DNA from: Candidatus Saccharimonadota bacterium
Lineage (GTDB): Bacteria > Patescibacteriota > Saccharimonadia > Saccharimonadales > UBA4665
DNA: 51,827 bases
Direction: 5' to 3'
NCBI GenBank assembly: GCA_025927655.1
Contig: JAICKY010000004.1
Span: forward strand, 1 to 51,827
This document shows positions 32,962 to 40,727 of the stretch, in pieces. The position numbers and the translations under genes are program-made. The notes beneath the pieces are model-generated. The model had not been told where the DNA came from. It was given only the letters and a program-made list of their open reading frames with translations, and ran no database searches. The first letter of the stretch is position 1. The number at the start of each line of letters is the position of its first letter.

Positions 32962-34332
32962 TTAGCGCAACTGAGCAGAAAGGCCGGAAATCGAAACACG
33001 GATTTGTTCAGTGGTGTCGCGGTGGCGGACGGTTACCGTGTCTTTGGCGTCGCCCTCCAGGGTGTCGAAATCGATGGTTACGCAGTATGGCACACCGATT
33101 TCGTCCATTTTGCGGTAGTTTTTACCGATGTTGCCAGTATCTACCCACAGGACTGCGCCGAACTCTTTTTTGAGCATCGCGTAGACTTCGCGGGCTTTTA
33201 CCACGAGTTCCGGTTTGTTTTTTACCAGCGGCAATACGGCAACTTTTACCGGCGCTAGATGTGCAGGCAGTTTGAGGAAAATGCGCTTTTCGCCGTTCAC
33301 TTCGTCTTCGCAGTATGCGTTCGATAACACAGCCATGACATGGCGGTCCAGGCCAAATGTCGGCTCGATAACATGTGGCAAAAATGGTGCGCTACCGTCT
33401 TTCGGACGATATTCAAGGTTCTTGCCGGATTTATCCTGGTGGCTCTTCAGGTCGAAGTCGGTGCGATACGCCAAACCTGCCAGCTCCTGAAAACCAAGCG
33501 ACGGAAAATCGTAGAAACAGTCCATGGTGCGCTTGCTATAGTGGGCGCGGTCAGCTTCGGGCACTTCATGCTCTTTGATTCTGGCCGGGTCTAAGCCTAA
33601 ACGGTTGAACCACTCATGCTGCATGGTGCGCCAATCTTCAAAAATGCGCTCCCAATCGTTCGGATGGATGAAATATTCCAGTTCCATAATTTCCAGCTCG
33701 CGCAAACGGAAAATGAAATTCCCCGGGCTGATTTCGTTACGAAAACTGCGGCCAATCTGCGCCAGGCCAAACGGTAGGTCTGGGTAGAAGCTATCGACAA
33801 CATTTTTGAAGTTCGTAAACATACCCTGCGCGGTTTCCGGCCGCAGATACGCCACCGATTCGTCGTCGTCCACCGGACCGACATGCGTTTTGAACATCAT
33901 ATTGAACTGCGCTGGCGCACCCAGCTCGTTACCATCAGGGCTTTTAATGCCGCGATCTTTAATGACCTGCGCCATTTCTTCCAGTGTCATGGCGTCCACA
34001 TCTTCTACGCCCTGGTCTTCCAATAAATGATCCAGACGATACCGTTTCTTGGTCTTGACATCCTCGATAAGTGGATCGTTAAAGGTGTCGACATGGCCGC
34101 TTGCCACCCAGACCTTGGGGTTCATGATAATGGTGCTATCAATGCCGTACATGTCTTCGCGGTCATCTACAAACGTTTTCCACCACAGATTGGTGATGTT
34201 GCGCTTAAGGGCGATACCGAGCGGACCGTAATCATATGTTCCGGCCAGGCCACCGTAAATTTCTGAACCGGGGTAAATAAAACCACGGCGTTTAGCTAGC
34301 GAAACAATATCTTCCAGTTTTACGTCACTCAT
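32962..34332 (-). CDS. glyQS: Glycyl-tRNA synthetase (homodimeric, class II)
   Basis: The 456-residue enzyme charges tRNA-Gly. It is the alpha2 type: RRGFIYPGSEIYGGLAGTYDYGPLG at the N-terminus, class II motif 2 around GRSFRNEISP, motif 3 near PTFGLDRH(V)MAVL, and a C-terminal anticodon-binding domain starting around LPAHLAPVKVAVLPL. TATAAT lies 11 nt before the ATG. Confidence 0.96.
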   Translation of the reverse strand: MSDVKLEDIVSLAKRRGFIYPGSEIYGGLAGTYDYGPLGIALKRNITNLWWKTFVDDREDMYGIDSTIIMNPKVWVASGHVDTFNDPLIEDVKTKKRYRLDHLLEDQGVEDVDAMTLEEMAQVIKDRGIKSPDGNELGAPAQFNMMFKTHVGPVDDDESVAYLRPETAQGMFTNFKNVVDSFYPDLPFGLAQIGRSFRNEISPGNFIFRLRELEIMELEYFIHPNDWERIFEDWRTMQHEWFNRLGLDPARIKEHEVPEADRAHYSKRTMDCFYDFPSLGFQELAGLAYRTDFDLKSHQDKSGKNLEYRPKDGSAPFLPHVIEPTFGLDRHVMAVLSNAYCEDEVNGEKRIFLKLPAHLAPVKVAVLPLVKNKPELVVKAREVYAMLKKEFGAVLWVDTGNIGKNYRKMDEIGVPYCVTIDFDTLEGDAKDTVTVRHRDTTEQIRVSISGLSAQLR

Positions 34333-34357
34333 AATTACCGGCTATTATATCAGAAGA

Positions 34358-34448
34358 ACGGAGGAAAACTGAGCTTGCTCAGGCTTTCCGAGTACTGAAA
34401 GATATATCCGAAGGATATAGCGGAGGTACGGAGGAGAACTGAGCTTGC
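34358..34448. repeat. 21-bp direct repeats flanking a small palindrome
   Basis: ACGGAGGAAAACTGAGCTTGC and ACGGAGGAGAACTGAGCTTGC lie 70 bp apart. Between them CGAGTACTGAAAGA and AGCGGAGGTACGGAG flank the hairpin TATATCC-GAA-GGATATA. The flanks recall the core of the long palindromes at 21345 and 48380, but arms are lacking. Confidence 0.6.
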
Positions 34449-34492
34449 CTAGCTGGATTATAGGTATAAAACAAGGCCAGCGTTTGCCGGGT

Positions 34493-34555
34493 TTAGTCTT
34501 CGTCCGCCTCGACGTACGTCAGAACGCCGTCCTCGTCTATCTCGATTTCAACCAT
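34493..34555 (-). CDS. Possible 20-residue acidic micro-ORF
   Basis: ATG to TAA encodes MVEIEIDEDGVLTYVEADED. It is very acidic and lies alone in the gap between recO and glyQS. There is no clear Shine-Dalgarno or -10 box. It could be a remnant or chance. The rest of this 319-bp gap holds the glyQS promoter and the repeat at 34358. Confidence 0.25.
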   Translation of the reverse strand: MVEIEIDEDGVLTYVEADED

Positions 34556-34651
34556 CTTGACAACTACTATATCAGATTTGTGACTTTATTACCATTTTAT
34601 ACTAAACTGTCAAATATGTATGGCTCCCGCCTGGGTCAATCATACCGCCAC

Positions 34652-35344
34652 TTAGTGGCTACTTTGCTGCGCCAAAAACGCAACAAGCTGTTTGCTTTGC
34701 CCTACCAGCTCGGCCAACCCGCCAACCTTACCCAGCACCGCCGGCAGATTACCGTTGAACACCAACCGCAAGAATTTGATGTCATCCACGCCAAATGCGC
34801 CCTCCGGACGAGCCATGAACGCACTGTCGTCAAAGCTGAATTCATACATTTTATCTGCCACAAGCTTCGTGCCATCGGGTTCGGTCTGCAGGTTGGGAGT
34901 GTGGCCACCTAGCCGCAGCAGCTGGGCGCTAAACCATAGACGAATCAGATCCAGCAAAATAGTGCTGTCGTTTAGCGCCGCGAATGCTTGCTCCAGCAAG
35001 TGGAAGTAATCCGGCTCCGGCTCGTCCTCGGTAGCTTTATTGAGCTGTTTTATTAGATCATACCCCAGCATGGTCCGGTCCAAATCCTGCACGATATGGC
35101 CGTAATGCGTCACCAACCGGCTGGAAACCAGTGTGCCGATATCTCCTCTGCCACGTATATACGTAAGATTCGTAACGCTAAACAGTTCTATACCGCCAGC
35201 CAGTTTACTTTTTACCCGGCGCACGCCTTTGGCGATGAGCCGGAGCTTACCGGTATCTGGCGTGATGAGCGTGATGATGCGATCGGCCTCGCCATAATCA
35301 ACCCGGGTCAGTACTATGCCGGTTGTAACATGTTGCGGCTTCAT
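34652..35344 (-). CDS. recO: DNA repair protein RecO
   Basis: RecO helps load RecA on SSB-coated single strands. The 230-residue protein has the N-terminal OB fold (TTGIVLTRVDYGEADRIITLITPDTGKLRLIAKGVRR) and a helical C-terminal domain. The zinc-binding cysteines found in some RecO proteins are absent. Its ATG overlaps the stop of the receiver gene as ATGA, making a three-gene operon with two degenerate signalling proteins. Confidence 0.92.
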   Translation of the reverse strand: MKPQHVTTGIVLTRVDYGEADRIITLITPDTGKLRLIAKGVRRVKSKLAGGIELFSVTNLTYIRGRGDIGTLVSSRLVTHYGHIVQDLDRTMLGYDLIKQLNKATEDEPEPDYFHLLEQAFAALNDSTILLDLIRLWFSAQLLRLGGHTPNLQTEPDGTKLVADKMYEFSFDDSAFMARPEGAFGVDDIKFLRLVFNGNLPAVLGKVGGLAELVGQSKQLVAFLAQQSSH

Positions 35345-35721
35345 GATGCCGCCGGCTTAGCCGCAGCTACGACTGCGCATAGGTTTTGCAGGCTCGTTTC
35401 TGGTTTGTAGAGTGTGCAAACGACACCCAGTTCTTTGGTAAGCGTAACTGCCCGGGCCAGCTCGTATGGCGGCACAAAACTATGTACCATTACCGGCACT
35501 TCAAGCCATTCATGGTAACTCCGGAATTCGTATAAAAACTCCACGCCGTTGTGCCCGGGCAATTGTAGTTCCAGCACTACCACATCGGGCGTTTGTTCGT
35601 CGGCCAAGTGCACCGCACCCTGCGCAGACACCGCATGTGCCACCGTGTGACCGTTACGCTGCAAGGCCTGCACGTATACATCAGCCTGCAGTTTATCTGG
35701 TTCTATAAGTAACACGTGCAT
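35341..35721 (-). CDS. Degenerate receiver domain (phospho-Asp replaced by Glu)
   Basis: The 126-residue single-domain protein aligns with the receivers at 2804 and 43378. The acidic pocket is reduced to IEPD. The phospho-acceptor is Glu51 in VVLELQLPG, where others have Asp. The switch Ser (MVHS) and Lys (LYKPE) remain. Glu can mimic phospho-Asp, so the domain may be locked on and act as a binding module. It sits between a degenerate kinase (15-bp gap) and recO (ATGA overlap). Confidence 0.85.
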   Translation of the reverse strand: MHVLLIEPDKLQADVYVQALQRNGHTVAHAVSAQGAVHLADEQTPDVVVLELQLPGHNGVEFLYEFRSYHEWLEVPVMVHSFVPPYELARAVTLTKELGVVCTLYKPETSLQNLCAVVAAAKPAAS

Positions 35722-35736
35722 AACAAATCCTAGGAC

Positions 35737-36459
35737 CTATATAAGCTGTAGTTGCTGGCTCGGCTGCAATGTCGTCGCTAGCCCCGTTAAACTTCGGTAC
35801 CGCGCCACGTGCAAACGGGCCGCCAGCGTGTGCAGCAAACTATCCGCCACAAACACACCGGCTGCCGGGCCGCTCACCAGCCGCTGCAATGGCTGCCTGG
35901 CTCGCCCCTGCAAAGCATACGCTCGCCGCAAATTGTCCTTCCCCAGCAGTGCAGAACCCCCGTATAAACCTGCTACCACACCGTACCGGCCACGGTGCGC
36001 ATTCAGATGTACTGGCGAAGGTTCATCGGACTGAGACTGAGCCAGCACAAAGACCTGTCCCAAACTAACCATTGCGGATTGCAACACCATACGGTCAGCC
36101 ATAATCGGCTGCATACGCAGCGCTGGGTCAAGCTCCAAACTGACACCATATTGTTTCGCAAAAGGTTCCAGCGCTCCAGCCGTGTCGTACAGCAGCGACG
36201 AAACCGTTACCGGTTCCATCTCCAGCGGCGTAATCTTGCCGCTCACCCGCAAGCTCAAAGCATAGCTTTCGACCAGATGAAGCGAGGACTGGGCGATGAT
36301 TTGGACTAACCGCCAACGTTCTGCGGCAGTTTCAGGATCATCGGCCGCAAGTTCGGCCAATTGCGCAACTTGTAACAGAGGTCTGGACAACTGCTCGGAC
36401 AGGCTCAAGAACAACCGTTCCTGACTGTTTAACTGTGCCCTGTCCCCAAACTGTTGCAT
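35737..36459 (-). CDS. Degenerate histidine-kinase-like protein
   Basis: The 240-residue protein has the outline of a soluble kinase core: a helical dimerisation region, then an ATPase-like domain. At the H-box the sequence is LSEQLSRPLLQ, so His is replaced by Glu22. No DxGxG motif is present. Only a weak G2 remnant (SGPAAGVFVADSLL) is visible. It can hardly phosphorylate and may be a scaffold for the equally degenerate receiver downstream. Homology is by eye only. Confidence 0.6.
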   Translation of the reverse strand: MQQFGDRAQLNSQERLFLSLSEQLSRPLLQVAQLAELAADDPETAAERWRLVQIIAQSSLHLVESYALSLRVSGKITPLEMEPVTVSSLLYDTAGALEPFAKQYGVSLELDPALRMQPIMADRMVLQSAMVSLGQVFVLAQSQSDEPSPVHLNAHRGRYGVVAGLYGGSALLGKDNLRRAYALQGRARQPLQRLVSGPAAGVFVADSLLHTLAARLHVARYRSLTGLATTLQPSQQLQLI

Positions 36460-36524
36460 GTATCCGCCCGTTGTTACCCCACTCGTTTACTAATGTTTAG
36501 TATACCGAGCAACAGACCGCTTGG

Positions 36525-37196
36525 CTATGGTGAAAATGACATGTTCGGCAACACGTACGTGTTGAAATCTGCCAGATAGTCGTTTGATTCAGTCCAGATT
36601 TCCAGCGTCTTGTCCCGGATCGGTAGGAGTACAATCGTGCCTGATTGTGTCTGGCTACCCTGGAAGATCGCACCGCTTAGTTTCGTACCTACTACACTCG
36701 GGACCTTCGGCAAACTATACGGCGTAGCAGTCACGGTGCCTTTGGTAACCTGCGGGCTGTATTGATTTAGCTGGCTATTGTACGAGGAAGAAGACACTTG
36801 CACCCGCAAATTGTACGTTTGTCCCGAACCGGTAGACGGTACGTAATCCGGGTGGAAATATGCATCGAGCGGCGTACTTTGGCTGCTCGTATCTATATAT
36901 GCGCTCCAGGTCTTTGGATACACTATGTGGACACTGCCGTATGCATCCGGCCCCACATATGTCTTGAGCGGATTTTTCGCCGCTTCCGCGTATTGCTTCG
37001 CATCATCCGCTTGGACGGCTTTCGTGTTGGCTTCTACTGCAACAGCTGACTTAGCATCGCTGTTATTTTTATAATCCTGCCGGCCCATAAATGCCCACAC
37101 CGCAAACCCCGCAGCGCCCAAGAACAGCACCGCTAGTACGATAACCGGCACAAGCAGCGCGTCAATGCTCCCCCGCTCCCCCATCGTTTTCTTCAT
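36525..37196 (-). CDS. Membrane-anchored extracytoplasmic hypothetical protein
   Basis: ATG 37196 gives 223 residues; the ORF is open to 37232. One membrane segment (LLVPVIVLAVLFLGAAGFAVWAFM) follows a short cytoplasmic start. An Ala/Lys/Asp helix and a Ser/Tyr/Thr-rich beta-type domain follow. The HIVYPKTWSAYID stretch resembles proteins often seen in this lineage, with no known function. It is divergent from the DUF336 gene. Confidence 0.7.
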   Translation of the reverse strand: MKKTMGERGSIDALLVPVIVLAVLFLGAAGFAVWAFMGRQDYKNNSDAKSAVAVEANTKAVQADDAKQYAEAAKNPLKTYVGPDAYGSVHIVYPKTWSAYIDTSSQSTPLDAYFHPDYVPSTGSGQTYNLRVQVSSSSYNSQLNQYSPQVTKGTVTATPYSLPKVPSVVGTKLSGAIFQGSQTQSGTIVLLPIRDKTLEIWTESNDYLADFNTYVLPNMSFSP

Positions 37197-37257
37197 ACTG
37201 GTAATGGTAACCGAACCCGGCTTTTTTTTCAATCAGCGTATACGTATACTGAACCAC

Positions 37258-37746
37258 ATGAAGAAATTTACCCACGATGACGCCGCCAAGCTGGTAGACT
37301 GTGCTGTCGAACTAGCAAAAACAACCGCAACCGACGATAAAGGTCCCCAGCCTATGGCGATTTGCTGCATGAAAGCAGGCCAAGGTGTGATGGGCGTACC
37401 CACCGCGTATCGCTGCATGGACACGGTTAAAGCCACTAGCGCAACCTACGCCATACACAAGGCTTTTACTGTCCTGCTCTACGATGCAGATACAAAAAAG
37501 CACGCCGACCGTATCAAAAATGGTACCTGGAGCGAAGTCGATATGCTCTTGATGCAAAATACTATTCCCCAATTCACCCCATGGGACGGCGGTATCCAGG
37601 TAAAGGACGATGCCGGCAACGTAGTGTGTTCGCTTGGCGGCGCGGGACGCACCAGCGAGGGTGATCGGCGTTTAGTAGTGCTCGCGGCCCACAAAATGGG
37701 TTATAAAACTAATTTTGACAAAGACGGTAATTCGCCGGAAGCGTAA
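37258..37746 (+). CDS. GlcG/HbpS-like (DUF336) protein
   Basis: ATG 37258 gives 162 residues; the track start at 37165 is too early. FTHDDAAKLVDCAVELAK at the N-terminus and GVPTAYRCMDTVKATSATYAIHKAFT resemble the DUF336 domain, though they are divergent. Relatives bind haem or serve as enzyme accessory subunits. TATACT lies 7 nt before the ATG (leaderless). It ends one base before the convergent methyltransferase gene. Confidence 0.55.
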   Translation: MKKFTHDDAAKLVDCAVELAKTTATDDKGPQPMAICCMKAGQGVMGVPTAYRCMDTVKATSATYAIHKAFTVLLYDADTKKHADRIKNGTWSEVDMLLMQNTIPQFTPWDGGIQVKDDAGNVVCSLGGAGRTSEGDRRLVVLAAHKMGYKTNFDKDGNSPEA

Positions 37747-38223
37747 TTAGTATTTGTAGTAGTACACGCCCATCTTTTGAGCGTCGGGTTTGCGGCCCGG
37801 TACTTTAAACGCAAAGCTGACCAGCGGCTTCTTTACTTGCTGCATCCGGGCGTCAAGTTTGCCCATAAACCGGTCCAGCAAAAACGTGAACACACCGTCA
37901 CACTCCGGCCAGTCAACCCGCCAAAAATCACCCCAGATAACACGCACCTGCTTCCGGTATCGCCGTGTCCGCAGCCAGCTCACCACCACCAAAAACGGGT
38001 TCAGCTCCACACCCACCACGTTCAAACCAACCCGTGCAGCTAGCACCAACACCTTGCCATCACCACTACCTAGTTCTAGCAATGTCTGCCCCGGCTTCAA
38101 ATCCAGTAGCTCTAGCGCGGCCAGTGCCTGCTTTTCCAGTGTCGGCACATACGGCGCACCGCGCAGCAGCACACCGCCAAACGCCAGCAGCAGAACAAAA
38201 ATCGTTATAAACGAATAAATCAT
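37747..38223 (-). CDS. Membrane-anchored class I SAM methyltransferase
   Basis: The 158-residue protein starts with a membrane anchor (FITIFVLLLAFGGVLL) and continues with a short Rossmann methyltransferase core: motif I LLELGSGDGKVLV, then VGVELNPF. The C-terminal part is truncated compared with full methyltransferases. The substrate is unknown. It is 13 bp downstream of xseB in the same direction. Confidence 0.82.
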   Translation of the reverse strand: MIYSFITIFVLLLAFGGVLLRGAPYVPTLEKQALAALELLDLKPGQTLLELGSGDGKVLVLAARVGLNVVGVELNPFLVVVSWLRTRRYRKQVRVIWGDFWRVDWPECDGVFTFLLDRFMGKLDARMQQVKKPLVSFAFKVPGRKPDAQKMGVYYYKY

Positions 38224-38236
38224 GCGCCGGTTTTCT

Positions 38237-38428
38237 TTAGGCCGTGTGCTTTTTTACCGTGATTTCGGCCTGTTTTAAATAATCTTCCAGCTCACTAACC
38301 AGCTTTAGCCCGGCCGCATGGAGCTTTGTCGCATCGGCGATGTCGATATCGGGGTTTTGCAAGTCGGCCACAATCCGTTCCAGCTCTACAGCCTTCGCGT
38401 TATAATCAAACGTTATATTTTTTACCAT
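38237..38428 (-). CDS. xseB: Exodeoxyribonuclease VII small subunit
   Basis: The 63-residue protein has the XseB pattern: a helical region with AVELERIVADLQNPDIDI and GLKLVSELEDYLKQAE. Several copies bind one XseA to form exonuclease VII, which degrades single-stranded DNA. Its ATG overlaps the xseA stop by one base (TAATG). Confidence 0.9.
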   Translation of the reverse strand: MVKNITFDYNAKAVELERIVADLQNPDIDIADATKLHAAGLKLVSELEDYLKQAEITVKKHTA

Positions 38429-39546
38429 TACCCCTGTTCCTTCCCTGTTATAGTAGCAGTCGCCGAACCATCGCTCAATGTCACTGTTACCGTGTCTCCC
38501 ACCTTCATCTGCGCCACTTGCCGTACCAGCGTGCCGCCGCTATGTACCAGCGCGTAGCCACGTTGCAGCGCAGCCGTCGGATTGTACGCTTCCAGCAACT
38601 GCCTCAGGGCCTGCACACGAAATTGTGCCGCCTGATATGCCAGCCGCAAACCGCGGTTCAGCTCGCTCCGCTGCTGATCCAGCCAATCTTTCCGGTGCGC
38701 CACGATCCGTACCAGCGCTTCGTTCAAATCTGTCCGGGTCAATTCCAGCTGCTGTAGCACCACGGTTCTATCGGGGGTGAGCAGCTCCGCTGCGTTGCTC
38801 GGCGTGCTTGCTCGCTGGTCAGCGGCCAGCTCGCTCAAACTAATGTCTATTTCGTGGCCAATCGCCACGAGCGTCGGCACACGGCTGGTAGCCACCGCTC
38901 GCGTCACCTGCTCGGTACTGAACACTGCCAGGTCATCCACACTGCCGCCGCCACGCGTCAATACCAGCACATCGGGCACCTCCGCCTGGGCATTTGCAGC
39001 CGCAATGGCTGCCACAATCTGCGGAACCGCCGGTTCACCCTGCACTTGCACATCGTAATGGTCCACCGCCACGCCGCGCCAACGCGCATTCAGAATCTTC
39101 ATAAAATCAGCATAGGCTGCCGATTCGCCAGCGGTGATTAGCGCAATCCGCGCCGGTGGATACGGTAAAAATCGTTTGCGTTCCGGGGCGAACAACCCCT
39201 CGGCCTGCAACTTTGCAGCCAGCAAATCCGCCGCACGGCGCAGCGCACCCTCGCCCACCGGCGTAATCGTCTGCACATTCACGCTAAACCCGTACAAATT
39301 ATGCAGCCGTGGGTTGCCGCTAACCCGCACCACCATGCCATCTTCCAGCGGCCCCGGCAACGAATACACCGTACCGAAGAACTTCACGCTGCTGTTTTCG
39401 TCCTTCAGATCAAAATACACCCAGCGATTTTTGCTCACCCGAAGGTTGCTCAGTTCGCCCTCAATCGTTATATATGGATACGCGGTCTCCAACGTCTGGT
39501 TCAGATACGCCACGAAATCGCTGACACCAAAAATCAGCTGCTCCAT
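38428..39546 (-). CDS. xseA: Exodeoxyribonuclease VII large subunit
   Basis: The 372-residue catalytic subunit has an N-terminal OB-type domain (YITIEGELSNLRVSKNRWVYFDLKD), then the nuclease domain with ARIALITAGESAAYADF, DVLVLTRGGGSVDDL and VPTLVAIGHEIDISLSELAADQRASTPSNAAE. A coiled-coil region and a C-terminal beta segment (ALQRGYALV) follow. It is slightly shorter than the E. coli protein. Confidence 0.95.
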   Translation of the reverse strand: MEQLIFGVSDFVAYLNQTLETAYPYITIEGELSNLRVSKNRWVYFDLKDENSSVKFFGTVYSLPGPLEDGMVVRVSGNPRLHNLYGFSVNVQTITPVGEGALRRAADLLAAKLQAEGLFAPERKRFLPYPPARIALITAGESAAYADFMKILNARWRGVAVDHYDVQVQGEPAVPQIVAAIAAANAQAEVPDVLVLTRGGGSVDDLAVFSTEQVTRAVATSRVPTLVAIGHEIDISLSELAADQRASTPSNAAELLTPDRTVVLQQLELTRTDLNEALVRIVAHRKDWLDQQRSELNRGLRLAYQAAQFRVQALRQLLEAYNPTAALQRGYALVHSGGTLVRQVAQMKVGDTVTVTLSDGSATATITGKEQG

Positions 39547-39551
39547 ACGCC

Positions 39552-40625
39552 CTACCCTTCCGTCTGAAGGTTAGGCGGTTCTTTCGGCATATGCAGCGCT
39601 ACGTGGTACAAATAATACCCCGGCGGCAACTGTACCAGCATGTTCACGATCCGGTACATCACCGTCACCGGCAGGCCTACGGCCGATGGTATACCGCTGG
39701 CCGCCAGCACTAGCGTCATCAAACCTTCATAGACCCCAATTCCACCCGGCAATATAGAAACCAGCCCCGCAAAGTTCGCCACCGCATACGCGATGATAAC
39801 TGCACCGAAGTTCACCAAGTGCCCAAACGCTATATACACTATATACACCGCCACCACTTCCCAGAAATTCGCCAGAAACGCCTGCACAAACGGCCATTTC
39901 AGCGCCCGCCAATCTTTGCGTACCAGCATGTAGTTATCGTGCAGATCATCGAAAATCGCCCGCGCCCGCTCGATGTTAATTGTCTCGTGATGCTGCGGAC
40001 GCACCAAGTGGATCAGCTTATTCAGCTGTACGGTGCACCAGGTAAAAAAGCTGGAAATTCGCTGCCGGCTGCCAATGATGAACGCAAACCCGGCTGTGCC
40101 TACCACCAGCAGCGTCGTCAAACTCCCCGCCACCAGCAAAATGATGCTGTTCATATGCCCTTCCACTGCCAGGAAAAATATTCCCAGTACGATCAAAACC
40201 TCAAAACTCAGGAATAACAGCGCCAGCTTCAGCAGCTGTACCACCGTGGCCTTGGCCCCTGTAATATCCGCACCGCGCATTCTCATGCCAAAATAGCTGA
40301 TCCCCGTCACGCCGCCGCTCGGAAACACGCTATTCACAAAATTCAGCTCCAGCGACGATTTAAACAGCGGCCAATATTCTAGCTTATTGCCTGTAATTTC
40401 AAACAATCCCTTGTACAGACGTGCCTGCGCGTCGTAGTTCAGGTACTCCACCGGAATAATCAGTAGCAGCGCCCACGCATGTACGCGGAAAAGATTGTGA
40501 AATGTCTGCGCCAACTGGTTCCAGCTGAACACCACCAGCAGTACCAGCGCGGCCAATGTCAGCACATTCACTGCTACTTTCCAGTTTCGCGCCAGATACG
40601 AAGAGAATTTTGACATAGTTTTCAT
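39552..40625 (-). CDS. Flippase-like integral membrane protein (LPG synthase TM/UPF0104 family)
   Basis: The 357-residue protein has about eight membrane segments and two family signatures: NSVFPSGGVTGISYFG in the first half and SILPGGIGVYEGLMTLVL near the C-terminus. The family includes the flippase half of MprF and YbhN-like proteins; lipid transport is inferred. No aminoacyl-transferase domain is attached. It lies 5 bp from xseA in the same direction. Confidence 0.88.
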   Translation of the reverse strand: MKTMSKFSSYLARNWKVAVNVLTLAALVLLVVFSWNQLAQTFHNLFRVHAWALLLIIPVEYLNYDAQARLYKGLFEITGNKLEYWPLFKSSLELNFVNSVFPSGGVTGISYFGMRMRGADITGAKATVVQLLKLALLFLSFEVLIVLGIFFLAVEGHMNSIILLVAGSLTTLLVVGTAGFAFIIGSRQRISSFFTWCTVQLNKLIHLVRPQHHETINIERARAIFDDLHDNYMLVRKDWRALKWPFVQAFLANFWEVVAVYIVYIAFGHLVNFGAVIIAYAVANFAGLVSILPGGIGVYEGLMTLVLAASGIPSAVGLPVTVMYRIVNMLVQLPPGYYLYHVALHMPKEPPNLQTEG

Positions 40626-40727
40626 TTTACCGTTTACGCAGCATATTGCATACGATTTTTGCTGAAAAACCCTACTGCTTGTAAAAATTACTATGAAATA
40701 TCAGGTAAAAATTGTAAAATAGAGCTA

